Source: Bryum argenteum | Taxonomy: Eukaryota; Streptophyta; Bryopsida; Bryales; Bryaceae | Direction: 5' to 3' | DNA: 64,000 bases | Assembly: GCA_037043015.1 (NCBI GenBank) | Contig: CM073329.1 | Location: 6,712,648-6,776,647, forward strand | Shown here: positions 46,955-59,613 of the stretch, piece by piece | Position numbering within the stretch: position 1 is the stretch's first letter | How the letters are laid out: each line of letters starts with the position of its first letter | Notes under the pieces: generated by a model | Told to the model about the DNA's origin: nothing | Databases searched by the model: none | Seen by the model: only the letters and a program-made list of their open reading frames with translations | Program-made: the position numbers and the translations under genes

Positions 46955-49900
46955 ATGGCACCCCACTCAACGGACGTTGCGGAGTACGCAGTCTCTGATG
47001 GATTGAGGCTGCGTGCTTCGGGAGCAAGCAGCCCTGAGTCTGAGACTCCCTTGAAGAAGTACACTCTTGAAGATGTCAGTCTTCATAGTAGCCCAACGGA
47101 TTGTTGGCTGGTTATCTGGGGCAAAGTGTACGATGTCACTAGATGGTACGAGCTCTCTGCTACCACACGAAAAGTTCTTTTGCATCGAGTCTATTGCATG
47201 CGTAGAATCTATTGAATTTAGAATGATGCTGTAGTGTGCAAAGAGTTATCAATAAACTAGACTGGTGCTTCCAAATTGAATTCAGATGTTCAGGTTGAGG
47301 TTTCTTTACTTAATGTTAGATTGTGTATTTCATGTGGTATTCGAGTCCCTGGAATTCGAGGCTATAGGAAGTGTCTGTTTGAATGTTGAGCTCGTTATAC
47401 ATGTGTGCTTTTATGACATAATCACGCAGGGAATTTGCTCCTGTGATTGTAAGAAGCGGCTGTGACATTGTATACGCTGTTCAACAGAAGCTGACGTATG
47501 ATATGGATCACTCTCTGTGTCAGGATCCCCAATCACCCAGGGGGCAGCCTTATTTACGTGAAAGCAGGACAGGATTGCACTCAGCTCTTCGATTCGTATC
47601 ATCCCCTCTATGTCAGGTGATTATTGGCCTCTACTTCAGATTTCATGCCAGTGTAGAATCATCAGCAACCCTACTTGTTACTGAAAGGTTCAGATTTTGA
47701 AGTCTCGGGATATGTTTTGATTTTCCTGCGTACTTAATTAATTCTGATTACAGAAAAATGCTTTCGAAGTACTGTATTGGGGAGTTGGCACCTATTGTTG
47801 GCGAAGACAAGTTTAAGAATGCACATCTGGAGTATAAAGATGCTGCTAGTGAAGATTTCTACTTGGTCATGAAGCAACGGGTCGAGGCTTACTTCAAGAA
47901 AAACAAGGTGTGATTTAGTTCTCGTTTTCATATATTTCAAGACTTAGAGCTTGTTCTGAATCTGCCCGCACATGGAAATCGTTTGTATCATATTTAGACG
48001 ACAAATTTGCAAAACTGACGATGGCGTGTATATTTGTGTTTCTCCCATTTCTTTCTTGGACTTCTAAGTCCTGAAGTATATCAGAGCTGAGTTGAGTTGG
48101 TCGAAATATTTATTATCTTATAGGACCCTGACGTTGCCTTTTCTTAATCAGCAAACCTTTCTCATCAAGAACCTCTTCATGCTCGCTAACATGGTCTTAA
48201 AGCACATTGTAGACCTGATGAAGTCTTTGACTGGTCCTTGCAATAATGTGCACCATCTAGAATTAGGTGATGTAGTACCTTGCTCTACTAACGATAGAAC
48301 GTGTGCAGATAAATCCCCGAACTCACTCGCACATGATGATCAAGTCACTGGTTATTCTTGTCGGATACTTCGCCTGCTATTACCTAGCTTTCTTCTGGTC
48401 GTCAAGCTTCTTTCTGTCTCTGGCCTTTGCACTGGGAATGGGTTTCTTTGCGGCGGAGGTTGGAGTATCGATACAGCATGATGGAAACCACGGTAAGTAA
48501 ATGACGGAGTCCGCAAAATCTGAAGAGGATTTTACCTACAGTATCTATGTCTGCTGTTCTTCTGACCCTTGGAATCAGCCGACTTACATGCTTTATATGT
48601 TCGTACACGCTCTTACATGCGACATCTACTGATTATTTGTGAGGCGAACTATTATTTGACAGGTGCATATACTAGCTGGTGTGGTTTCGGGTACATCATG
48701 GGAGCTTCGTTAGATCTAGTTGGGGCTAGCAGGTACTACCCTAATTCACAGTAGCAGATAACTCTGGAGGTTTCGTTGGGCAGCAGTGGTGCCTGTTTAT
48801 AGAGATGCGTGGTTTTATCTGCTTCTTTTTATGTTGCAGAATTCGTGAGTTATTGTGTAAACCTCCTTTTTTTATCCACATGCAAGGTAATCGATTGTGC
48901 TTAGACAGTTGATATGTGTTATGTTATGCATGGACTGCAGCTTCATGTGGAGGCAGCAGCACGTCGTGGGACATCACTCGTTTACCAATGTGGATAACTA
49001 TGACCCTGATATCCGTAAGTTATATTTATCTGCGGCAACTTTTACACCATAATAGAGACGCTTTCCAGTTACATGAAAGGACTGTTCTCTTGAGCGCATA
49101 TCAGCTGCAATGTCTTGAAGCCTTGAATGTGTGCTCACACTGCTTTCTTTTCTGAATTGCAGGTGTGAAAGACCCAGATATCAGGAGGGTAGTAGACACC
49201 CAACCAAGGCAGTGGTACCATTCGTATCAGGTAGCTAAGTTTTAATTATCACGCATTAATTTTTGATGAATATCTTTATCTTGTTTTTTCGTGCCGTTCC
49301 TGTGTTGTCTTGATTTGACCGCTGGTTCAGAAGATGAGAATAGGTTCGCATTTTATAGTATCTAGAGCAGGTCATAATCTACCTCAGTGGTCTGCTCGTT
49401 TTTTGAATCGTGGCTGCTAGGCTACGGGAGCGGGTGTTAGTGAAATTAACCTAATCTTATGCATGGGGAGTTTGGTTCTTTGCAGCACGTCTATCTGGCA
49501 GCTCTGTACGGATTGTTGGCGCTGAAGAGTATTTTCCTCGATGACTTCAATGCCTACTTCTCAGGATCTATTGGCCCGTAAGTACTTCCAACCTAGAGGT
49601 TTTCCTACTAGCAAATTAAAGATGAAGAATCGAACTTATCGACACTCATTATGTCTAGGAATTGCATTCCTCTGCGGAACTCTCTTCTCTATCTCATATC
49701 TCATATGTATACCCAACTTACACTACCTGCGGGTTGTGTTCCGACTCCCACTAACAGTAGGCCTTGCGAACTGAGTTCTTAAGATGACGCAAGGAATAAC
49801 CCGAGATTGTCTTTTGACAGTGTTAAGCTAGCGAAGTTGACACCCGTCGAGTTCAGTGTCCTATTCGGGGGAAAGGCGTTCTACGCATTCTACATGTTCG

Positions 49901-51702
49901 TGTTGCCATCTCTGTATGGTGTTCACTCTGCAGGGACTTTCTTTACACTATACGTGGCATCTCAGGTACTTCTTCAGGACCATATTCGTTACCTTCTCAG
50001 AGTATTTATCAGTATAGTTTTCTAGATACTCGGAAGGTTGCATGTGCCTTTTTTTGATCGGGACCTTTATAACAAGGGCCGGTTTTCAGTTAGACTGTTT
50101 AATCATAGTTAGGTGGCGAATCGTGTTCGTGGGCTTTATGTTTTGCCGTGAAAGTTGTGAATCATCGATGAATGATGATAAAATATTGGATGCTCACATG
50201 ACAGTTGTTTCCTGGGTCGTCTTATTTGTTTGGCCACTTCACTGTAACAAATACCATTGGTCCACAAAATGATTGAAATGCTACCTTTCTTAGCTTGCCA
50301 ACAATGTCTTGTCACGTAGCTCCGTGGGCTCCATGTAGTTGTGTGTCCTAGCTTCAAAATCTCATCTGGTCTCCAAGTACACTCAGGCCTTCAAGTGGTC
50401 ACAACACGTCCGACTGACGCTTTCTCGTCCTTTTCATAATTCATTAAAATCTCGTCCATTAGGCTCCAAATACCTTGGCCTAAACTTTTCCCGTCTTCTA
50501 AGATTATCTATATTCGGCTCGTACCGAGGAGTATAACCGTCTCTAAGATCCGATCCTCTGCTGCAGCTCATAACAGGGTGGATGCTAGCTTTTCTGTTTC
50601 AAGTCGCTCATGTTGTGGACGACGTTGAGTTTCCAACACCAGAAGAGAGTGACGGCAAGCTGAAGGTGAAAGGCGGTTGGGCTGCCATGCAGGTACTATC
50701 TTTGCGAAGAGATTGGTATTTCATGAACTACTTTGCATCTGTTGTTGATAAGGACATTTTGTTTGACTATCATCGAAAGAATCTTGTCCGTCCAAAACCT
50801 CCGAAAGACATGAACATTATCGACTGCATTTTAGGGTCATTTCAGAGTGTGATGTTTTGAATCAATGCTGAAGTCCTGTCGTCTTTGAAGTGAAGTGTAC
50901 TAAAATCGATGCTGAATTTACATCTTTCTTGAGTCATTCCTCCTGTCTTCTGATGATTACCAGAAGATTCTAAACATCACATGTAAGTTATGCTTTCGTT
51001 ATTTTAACGCCAAGTTCATGTGATTTGAACCGCTTTGATCAGGTTGCAACTACTACCGACTTCAGTGCACAGTCGTTGTTCTGGAGTCACGTATCTGGAG
51101 GGTTAAATAATCAGGTAAATTCTTTACGGTTCCCTTTTTTTGGCCTCGTATACTCAAGAAGTTTTGTTTCTTCCGTATCTATTTTGAATTCATTTTCTGT
51201 TCTTTCCTTTATTGTCGTCCTGGTTGTCATCAAAAGATGCTCTTGTGTAAAGTGTATGTCTTGTTACTCAGTCAGAACAGACAATACCTGACTTCTGTAT
51301 CGTCGTTGAATGATTTTCTAGATTGAGCATCACCTATTTCCAGGAGTTTGCCATCTTTACTATCCAGCCATTCAGCCCATCGTCAAGGAGACGTGCAAGG
51401 AATTTAATGTACCTTACGTAGCGTACCCAAGTGTAAGCACCTACAATCTCTTTGCGTATAATTATTACATGTTCATCGTATTTTGAGTTCTCTTGCTACA
51501 GAGCTCAGTTGAGTAGTTTAATGTACATTGTGTTCTACAGCGAGGGACATTATGATCCAGCTATGATAAGTTCATGAACTTCAATTGCTCAAACATGTGT
51601 TCTCATGAGTGTATGTCGACTACGCAGTTTTGGGCCGCATTGGTAGCTCACTTTGCGCATTTGAAGAAAGTAGGAATCACAGAGTTTCGGCTGGATGGGT
51701 GA
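46955..51702 (+). CDS. Cytochrome b5-fused front-end fatty-acid desaturase (delta-5 type)
   Basis: ER membrane enzyme that introduces a double bond on the carboxyl side of existing ones in C20 polyunsaturated fatty acids (arachidonate/EPA pathway of bryophytes). Thirteen exons: 46955-47145, 47524-47616, 47754-47907, 48309-48492, 48663-48732, 48941-49014, 49163-49230, 49486-49577, 49821-49965, 50567-50692, 51043-51114, 51322-51432, 51628-51702. Every phase agrees, giving 484 aa. The N-terminal cytochrome b5 domain has heme ligands H68 (HPGG) and H90 (SYHPLY). Histidine boxes are HDGNH (203-207), QHVVGHH (237-243) and QIEHH (423-427); the Gln in the third box is typical of front-end desaturases. 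The sequence recalls moss delta-5 desaturases; delta-6 or delta-4 specificity cannot be excluded from sequence alone. Start is ATG 46955 (MAPHSTDVAEYAVSDGLRLR). Confidence 0.94.
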
Positions 51703-53288
51703 TCATCAACCAGGTAAGACACGAGAGCTATTATCTCAATGGTATTATCCTTCGATCGGAAGCCAAAAGTGGCCGATTTTGATGCATTTTGCAATTCTGC
51801 TGAACCTGCACATCATCTTGTTTAGATCTGAAATCTACCCTTCCAACGAATGTGCTTGGGATGTACATTTAGGTCTCAATTGAGTCCACTTTCAAAGAAA
51901 ATGTACCGAATGCATACATGATATAGTGATTTGACTTGATAAAAAGTCCTGGTTGTGTGCTTCATCCTTGAAGGCCTAGTATTCATTATCTGATCCTAAA
52001 TGCTCTGAGGTGTGACAGATTCTTGACGCTGGCGCATGAAGGTCCGTGAAAGGGCAATGGATATCACAAGACACTGATGATAGCTGTAGACATATCCTTG
52101 CACTTTGGGTGTATATTAGTCCTGTTACCCCGCTAGCGCCTATTGACCCAGAAACTGATCGATGTGAGATTTGATACCTTACTCTTTTCAATGCATTTGA
52201 GTCGTGAAATGAATACTGGCGATGGAGTCTCGGTGGGTTGTTGAATGTTACGTGTACCGTCACTTAGAAATTCGCTTTGCTGTGGTCCAGCCATGTGAAG
52301 TCGGTTCAACTGGCCACTACGAGTTAAAATGATCACGTTCTGCACATGTTAAATGGAACAATGTTTGATTTTGTGATCTGACTTGTCAACTTGTGATTCT
52401 GCACTTTTAGAAAAATGCCCCCCAATTTCTATTGAAGGGGAATATGAGAATAAGCCGTACAATGATACAATGTCCATGTGACATGTGACATATAACGGAA
52501 GAGTATTGTCACCCGTCAACTGGTTACTCCAGGGAGGCCTACAGGGAATTGGTTGGAAGCCCCACCCCATGACCTCCACTTTCAAATATTCTGCACATTG
52601 TTCTAGGTTTAGAATCAAACGTGGCTTTTAAAAGCACACACCAAACATAAAGGATCCCATCACTTGATGAACACCACTGCAAACATAAAGTGGATAGTCA
52701 GTTTATCATATGTATTTTTATTGTGGGTGATCTCAAATGCGTTTGACGTTTTAATAATAATCAAGAAACTTAAATAAGAGCATAGATATATAAAATATGA
52801 TGATTTAACTTCGTTCAAATTGCGTCCTCACTGCAAGATTTCCGTTCTTCTGGCAATATTTTGAAACAATGAATCTCTCAACTTTGGGCCTTTTTACTTT
52901 AGCATCCAAGTAAACTTTTAAATACAGCCTTAATGTATCCTAATTTTACTAACATGCCATGAATTATGTAAAAGCCTACGGTAAGAGGAGGGTAGAAAGA
53001 CTCATGTAATAAATTATGGCTTTACCTAGCTCTATGTTAGAAATTGGAATGGTTGAAAGCTTACAAATAAATTCATGAATGTCTTCAAATTTGAATGGGG
53101 CGTGTGGACTCCAACTCAAATACCCTATTGGGTCTTTTCTCCTTAAAATGAGTTTATTCTGAAGAACCGTGTGAGATTAAATGACACATGAACAATGGGG
53201 AGATAAAAGTAAAGAAAAATTTCTAAGAATTAGTATTTTTGTCAAGTCCTTAAATTTATTCCTCTCTTTTAATGAGAATTATATATGT
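51703..53288. other. Intergenic downstream of the desaturase
   Basis: It holds the desaturase 3' UTR. No gene or clear repeat was recognised in the remaining AT-rich DNA. Confidence 0.5.
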
Positions 53289-53660
53289 GAGAGGCACCAC
53301 AAGCCTTGGCTTGGTGGTTGGGGCTTTGGCCCCCAATGAGGAGGTTGTGGGTACTATTCTCCATGCCGGCGTAGTGCTCTCCACTACAGTCCACCCAACT
53401 ATTGTGGGAGGTCCTTGGATCTTGTTGTATGGGTACCTCAAAGCCTTTTGGGGGGATACTATGTCAAGTATCTTCAAGGCTCTCGTAACTAGGCTAAAAA
53501 CTAGCGTAGTTACAGTGTCCACCCTTGAGAGGGGGAATTAGTATTGTTCCAATTCCCCCTTGTCCGGTGGCCATCGGGATATTAGCATTACTAACGGACA
53601 CTTCATTCACGCCGGCCCCTTAGAAAGGAACCGGAGTTCTATCTATCTATCTATACATGT
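53289..53660 (+). mobile_element. tRNA-derived SINE, copy 3
   Basis: About 370 bp, starting GCACCACAAGCCTTGGCTTG, with an A-box-like GGCTTGGTGGTTGGGGCTT, a weaker B-box (GGTTGTGGGTACTATTCTCC), the shared body (TTGGGGGGATACTATGTC, ATTCACGCCGGCC) and a (TCTA)n tail at about 53640-53655. The simple-repeat 3' tail is typical of SINEs. Confidence 0.7.
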
Positions 53661-55293
53661 GAGTGGGTTTGGCTTTTGCAAATTGTATCCAACTTCAATA
53701 TATGGCTATCCTATGAAATGTGAGAAGATGAACACCACTTCAAGCACTCAAATAACCCTACTAGAGCATGAAGTGGAAGCTCAAAGTTGAGGACCCAACA
53801 GAGATGGCCATGCCATGTCTTTTGTAAATCTATTCAACACCTAAAATGCAACATGACCACTGTTGTGATAAGACATGACCATTGTTATGTTTTGAGTAAT
53901 TTCAAGGCACAAACTATGAGAAAACATAACCATGTTGTGTTTTGAGTGACTTCGAGGCACAAACTACCTTTCACTGGCTGTATCTTAAAAACTTTGACTA
54001 AATTAGATGTCCATAAGCACCTACCATCCTCCTCGAGACCCTGTTCAACTTATCCAAAGCTCCATCCTACACAAGTGAAATGCCATATCCGCTTGGTTTG
54101 AAACTACTCATCATACTTCAACCCCTTGACTAGAATCCGGTTGTTAAAAATAAACTGAATGCATAGTTGGTCTTAACTTACGAGGGTTTTCTAATCATAA
54201 CTTGGTCGATATCCAAACTTTTGTGCAAAATCTTCCCGAATATAAATAGCTCGTAGAAACTTCAAGAGCTAGGTTCATTTCTTCTCTTCAAGTTTTGTTA
54301 TTTCTACATAATACAAAGACATGTTCTTATCACCCAAATTTTTTTATGCCTCCATTATTATCAAAAGTAGTTGTTATTGTTAAAGTTCAACCTACCTCTA
54401 GGGCAGAAATTCAACATTTTCACAAGGTTTTATATATCCTATGAAGGTAAAAAGTATGTAGACAAATGCCTAACTCACCAAGGATAAAGATTTTGATGAG
54501 TCTAAGATTCCCCATGTAAAATTGCTATCTATGGAATTCAACTGCCCTACAGGGGCAGATTAGACGGTCAGCAAAATTTAAAATAATGAAAACAGTTGAA
54601 CATGTTGATTGGGTAAGCCATGAGATAATTTGGCATTTCCATGAATCCATGGCATCATGAGGTCATGCTTGGTCATGGCACAAGTTTAGCCATGACACTC
54701 TAAATTAAGAGAAACTAAAGTTGTTGAGGTTTAGACATGATCCGGAGATTCTTGGCCACCTAGACTTTACATGTTCTTGACTCTTAATATTCTTCTTTTT
54801 ATTATTATAATAATTATTAATATAAGAGTTCCTCATTATTGTTCTAAATAATTCTCATAAAATATGAATAGAAAATTAAGTGGTGCATATTCATTTGAAG
54901 TATATTCTTTTGGAGATGGATATATTTTGAGGTTTTGTAATTGTCGCAATAGAATATTGTAGTTAATATTCACAAATTTGTGTTATTGAGAAAATAGAAG
55001 AATTTTGTTTTATGAGTGACACATTCTTTATTGATGCTTATTTGATTCTTGGTTACAACAAGGGTATTTTTTGAACTTGATTTGGCATTTTTTATGAGCT
55101 AAACAAGTACTTCTGAAATGTGATGTTTTGAAACGTATTCATTTTGAGCATATATTATTCTTATTCTTTCGGTGTGTTTTTATTCCCTAGCTAACTCTAC
55201 AACTTTATAAGCAATGTGGAAGTTGTAGAGGTGCACTCAAAAGACTTTGGACAAAGGGTGGGGATCTCACAAGTTGGTGGTCACAAACCTTAA
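53661..55293. other. AT-rich intergenic DNA
   Basis: No gene was recognised. Segments about 53800-53970 repeat a TAAGACATGACCATTGTTATG-type block imperfectly. 54420-54500 resembles the diverged repeat at 55820-55880. Confidence 0.4.
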
Positions 55294-55800
55294 CCCTTAA
55301 CTGGGTCGAATGTCGAAAATCGACATTTTGGATGACTGCAACAACTTAGAAGAGCCACAACTTTGTCCAAAGTCCGTTTTGAATGAAATCACTTGGGTTG
55401 AGTCCCAAATCAAGTCTACTTTGTGTGGTAAACTTTGCAAGCCAATACAATGAACTCTAAGTAAATGGTATTTATTCTAGTGAAAGCAGCTCTTGTTTTT
55501 GAGTTTTCAAACATGAGGAATGTTTTGCCATTGGGGGGCAATCATGGGAAATCAAAATAAATGCTTCATGATTTATTAATATAATTATGATCTTAAGATG
55601 AAGACTAACAACTTTCTAGTAAGAAGATTTCCGATCCAAATATTTCTACTACTGAATTGGTAACGATGTTTCTATCTTGAAAAGAAGTGAAATAATGGAT
55701 GATTTTTTGAGGAGCTATATCTTCTTCATCTACCGTTGGATTTTGACTTTATTTTTTGAGTTGGATTCCAATTAGAGTCTTGCTTTGATGGTAGATCAAA
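55294..55800. mobile_element. TTAA-family element, copy with uninterrupted site
   Basis: It starts CCCTTAACTGGGTCG after TTAA (55290-55293) and follows the 42808/43114 family: AATCGACATTTTGGATGA, CACTTGGGTTGAGTCCCAAA, TTTTCAAACATGAGG, TCTTCATCTACCGTTGG. The right end is not seen; sequence passes at about 55800 into another repeat. It contains the intact target ATGATCTTAAGATGAAGAC. Confidence 0.7.
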
Positions 55801-57116
55801 AATCTATATGTCCTCCAAGGGTAATTATTGTATAAACATATTCCTAACTCACTAGGAAACAAGGATTTGAAAAGCCTCAATTCAAATTCACTCTTAAAAT
55901 TGGTTCTTTTGGCTCACAAAACACTTCAAACCCACTTTGCAACTAGTGAGTTTTTTATTTTGTTCAACTTTGAACAGTTGAATCGGTCCTCACAATCGGT
56001 GAGGAATTTGAATTTGAATTTGAAATTTAGCGTACACGTACATGTAAGAAGTTAAGTACTAGATCCTACGGCTACATACACAAAAATCTCTCAAAAGTAA
56101 AAAAATTCCACCTTGCAATGAAAGAGGGCAGTTTTAAGGCTTTTCGGCAATTTTAAGGCTTTTTGGCAGTTTTAAGGCGTGGGAGCATTAGGGTTTGATT
56201 TATGCCAAAATTGATAAGAGTGTAGCCTAGGACAATGAGAACCAAAATATGATAAAGTATTCATAAAAATTCATGTGTTTCCAACTAAAAAGAAGTTGGG
56301 GCCCCCAAAAGAATCTCCAACTACTCCGAGTTGTTGTCTTCACTTTTTTGTGGGTCTTTTTTCGTAAAATCCAATTTTTTTGTGGCGGTGTAAAGCTGGG
56401 CATGAATGCATTATTTAAGCAATCAAACATTAATTTTGTGGGGGGTATATTATTCTATGAGAATTTGTCTGTAAATTCTTAACAAAACAGTAGTACAAAT
56501 GTACAAGTAACAGTAATTAACAGTACAATCTATTGATATACGTTGACTACATAAATGCCCAAGTTCATTGAAGTCATTCAAGGGTACTAGAGAAGTCAAG
56601 TCAACCTATTGGTATGAGATTGTGTAATTTGGGAAGGTACTATATTCTTTCAATAGATCATAAAGTAATTTAAAATACTATTGAGTTTTAATTGGTATCT
56701 CAAGACAAATAGTGTTGAAATTCCTCCTTACCACTTGGTCAATGTGTGTCTTATGTAGTGTCCGCATTCCACATGGAATTTTTTCCCACATATTAATCTT
56801 GTCCTTTGGTATTTGTATAGGTATTATTAGGGACGCTTTACATGGGGAGTCAAACTGAACATGGGGTTGAAGGCATATTCTCAGATTATTTGAATTGGGT
56901 TTGTCAATTTTCATTCTTTGTACATGTAAAAAATGCATCAACACATAATGCCATTCTTTGAATTTTTAATCAAGTACTATATTACATGGCTTTTTGATTG
57001 TTGGGTATTGGCCTTTGTATTTGAATTTTAGCATACCCTATGTGAGTAATCAAGAAATTCTTTTGGTGTTATAGGTCTTACAAAAGTAAAATTATGTCAA
57101 GATGCACTTAGCTTAA
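55801..57116. other. Diverged repeat and AT-rich intergenic DNA
   Basis: 55801-56160 matches the repeat at 39885-40440 (for example TTCCACCTTGCAATGAAAGAGGG). The rest has no recognisable gene. A related foldback start lies at 56829-56850. Confidence 0.4.
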
Positions 57117-57923
57117 CCCTTTCATGACCAATCAACCAAATATGGTTGCTGAAGTGTGGTTATTCCATGATTGAGTAGAATCTGTGTAGAAAGAGCAAAA
57201 TGTTAGAGAACAACGCTGGAAGAGGAGTGTGTACTGGATCTACTACACAAAACAACGATGCATTTGCAATTGCACTCGTATTCCGCCTGGTAGAGCTGTC
57301 TATACATGGTGATGAGTATGCGATAGGGTTCTTGGTCTACGAGGAACTAGACCATCAAAGCGTATACGTTTGTACAACCTGAAATCCTCCCCAAATAGAA
57401 TCAAGCACATGTTGTTTGCACACTGATTCTACGTCAAGGCTCGGCGTCTGATGAATGTGACCATGTCTGATTTTTCAATCTGACCATATTTGCTACGATA
57501 TCCCATGTATTTCTCATACGCTACCGTATACAAGGAACTGGGTTCTTGGTCTCTTTTCACACTTTAAGTTTCATAAATGCTCGAAATGCAACGCTCATGG
57601 TGTTGTTGGATAGATCTTTAAACTCTCTACAATATTGACCACATGTGTTTTGCCCAAATCTGGATACTCTGGTCTCTAATTCTATTAAAAAGCTTCGAGG
57701 TCATGTATACGCTATGTACTACACTTGACTCGGAACATCATAATACTCTTGTTCATACGGTAGATCTGACCCATGTTTGGCCACTAGCATGTATATGAAG
57801 TTCACCTCACATTTATACGGTCGGATCTTAAATTTGACCCTTCATTTGTTTGATGCATTCCAAAATACATCCAAAGACCTCAAAAAAGCCTCGACTTCCA
57901 AAACAGGAGTGGTCATGAAAGGG
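57117..57923. mobile_element. TTAA-flanked element with CCCTTTCATGACCA termini
   Basis: An 807-bp element with inverted ends (left CCCTTTCATGACCA, right TGGTCATGAAAGGG) and TTAA on each side (57113-57116 and 57924-57927). It differs in sequence from the other two TTAA families here. A 60-codon frame at 57200-57382 has no recognisable domain. It interrupts a diverged repeat: sequence on both sides (to 57112; from 57928, AAGAATATGAATTCGAAAAGC) belongs to other dispersed copies. Confidence 0.85.
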
Positions 57924-58292
57924 TTAACCAAGAATATGAATTCGAAAAGCCTCATGTAGAATTCAATCTTAGAAATAGATTTCTTGGCCCTAGAACACTT
58001 CTATCCCATCCTATAACACCGAATGTTTTTTCTGAATTTTTTATACAAATATTCCAATCTCTCAAATGGAAAGAGTTTGATCTAGGAATTGGTGTGCATA
58101 TATACATATATGTATACATGTATTTTTAGTGCATATATAAAGTTAGGTGTTAATTCCAACAAGTACACTATTCAAAATACATCCAAAAATAGAATTTCAA
58201 AATACATGAAAAACTGAAATTTCTGAGCTTGCATTGAAGATTACCAATCTTTAATAGACTGCAAGATCATTTATTCTTTGAGGCAAGTAGTT

Positions 58293-58293
<1 letters not shown>

Positions 58294-58365
<72 letters not shown>

Positions 58366-58400
58366 GTGAGTGAGAGTGTGTGAGTGAGTGAGTGAGTGAG
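58294..58400. repeat. Compound simple repeat
   Basis: A run of about 43 T is followed by about ten GTT units and then (GAGT)n. On the opposite strand it yields a poly-Gln/Lys frame with no biological support. Confidence 0.97.
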
Positions 58401-58629
58401 TACCATTATGATCTTGGGCGCGGCCGGTCGGATCAGGGTGCACGATGCGTCGTTAGAAATAGGATTTGTTCCATAGAGGTGCAAGCAAACAATCGGATCA
58501 CGATTTTGGCTGACGAATCCCAAGATATTGAATTTCTAAGTATTTATTTGTATGAGCGTGGCCCCAAAAATTTATGTGTATGAGCGTGGCAACGCCGCGG
58601 AGGCATACTAGTAACATATTACCACTCTG

Positions 58630-59300
58630 TAAAGATTACAAAATTTCATCATTTTCACTTTGAAGTGAAAATGCTTTCAGTAAACTTATTGTAATGAAAA
58701 AAAATCATCAACTAGAAAGTTGTTCACGTTAATTTCAACAACACCCTTGAACAAAATAAGAGAAACCCTTGAACCATGAGAAATTCTCTTTGTGTAGTGG
58801 TGAGAATTGCAACTAAAACTTACAAAAGAAATGTGTCCAAAACTAGACCCCATGCACAAAAATGCATACCATAGTTTCCTCACACCTTGGATGGAATCAA
58901 GATTTATACTGACATAAACTAGATCCAAACTAGAATTCAACCGAGCAGACAAGGTAGAAATCTAATTGTGGACATGCGAGAAAAAACTCCTCAAAAACCA
59001 TATAGTATTTCGATTTTTTCCAATTTTAAAAAATTATTGCAAATCCATTATCATATTAGAAAACTTCTAACTACAAAGGTGTTGAATCTCATCTTCAAGT
59101 CTTACATATGTAAGAAAAATTCATGAGAAACTGAATTGGATTTCACAATTGGCAAAAGATGCCCCTTCACTAAAATGCATGCTATAAATTTGTACTTATT
59201 TTCGATGGGTTTGCAGTTTTTATCACACAAAGTAGACTTGATTGTAGACCCAACCCAAGTGCTTTGATCCAAAATGGATTCGAGATAAAGAAGTTATGGA
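58630..59300. mobile_element. TTAA-family element, inverted and truncated copy
   Basis: Read in reverse it follows the 43114 family: CCATAACTTCTTTATCTCGA, CACTTGGGTTGGGTCTACAA, ACTTTGTGTGATAAAAACTG, GTGAACAACTTTCTAGTTGATG, CATTTTCACTTCAAAGTG. Homology stops at about 59300, where the family should continue for about 70 bp to its CCCC end. At that point the hairpin of the recombinase region begins. Confidence 0.65.
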
Positions 59301-59305
59301 CTAGG

Positions 59306-59431
59306 TAATGGTCGAGCAGCCTGTGGTTATGAGAAATAACCGATGGGGCGGTACCTACCGAGCCGCGCGAGCGGCGAGGTAGGTACTGCCCCATTGGTTA
59401 TTTCTCATAACCACGGGCTGCTGACCATTGC
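59306..59431. repeat. Large imperfect hairpin (arms of about 56 bp)
   Basis: The left arm (AATGGTCGAGCAGCCTGTGG..AAATAACC..GGGGCGGTACCTACC) pairs with the right arm (GGTAGGTACTGCCCC..GGTTATTTCTCATAACCACG..CTGACCATT) around a short GC-rich loop. It lies 180 bp upstream of the recombinase ATG, exactly where the older TTAA-family copy is cut. It may mark the end of the recombinase element or be a foldback of its own. Confidence 0.85.
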
Positions 59432-59448
59432 CGGACATAACCGAAGTC

Positions 59449-59499
59449 CGTGGATGGATGTGGATGATTTTCATCCAAACGTCTAGTAGGAATCCTTGA
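59449..59499. repeat. Inverted repeat left of the recombinase gene
   Basis: GTGGATGATTTTCATCCAAA followed by CGTCTAGTAGGAATCCTTG is repeated in inverse orientation at 61893-61943 (TCATCCAAAGCTCTAGTAGG then AATCCTTGG). The shared core of about 30 bp is nearly identical. The pair brackets the recombinase gene. Confidence 0.85.
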
Positions 59500-59613
59500 A
59501 TGAAATTTCATTTTCCGTAGGACATCCGTTTGTTCATCCCTCCCAAATAACTACGCCGCCATTGTGATGAGCCTGCCGTCATTTTCTCGCGAGGTGCGTG
59601 CTTCCTGTCTGCG

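Noticed and set aside
58251-58523. Poly-Gln/poly-Lys frame on the minus strand
   Set aside because: Direct translation of a T tract and (GTT)n microsatellite.
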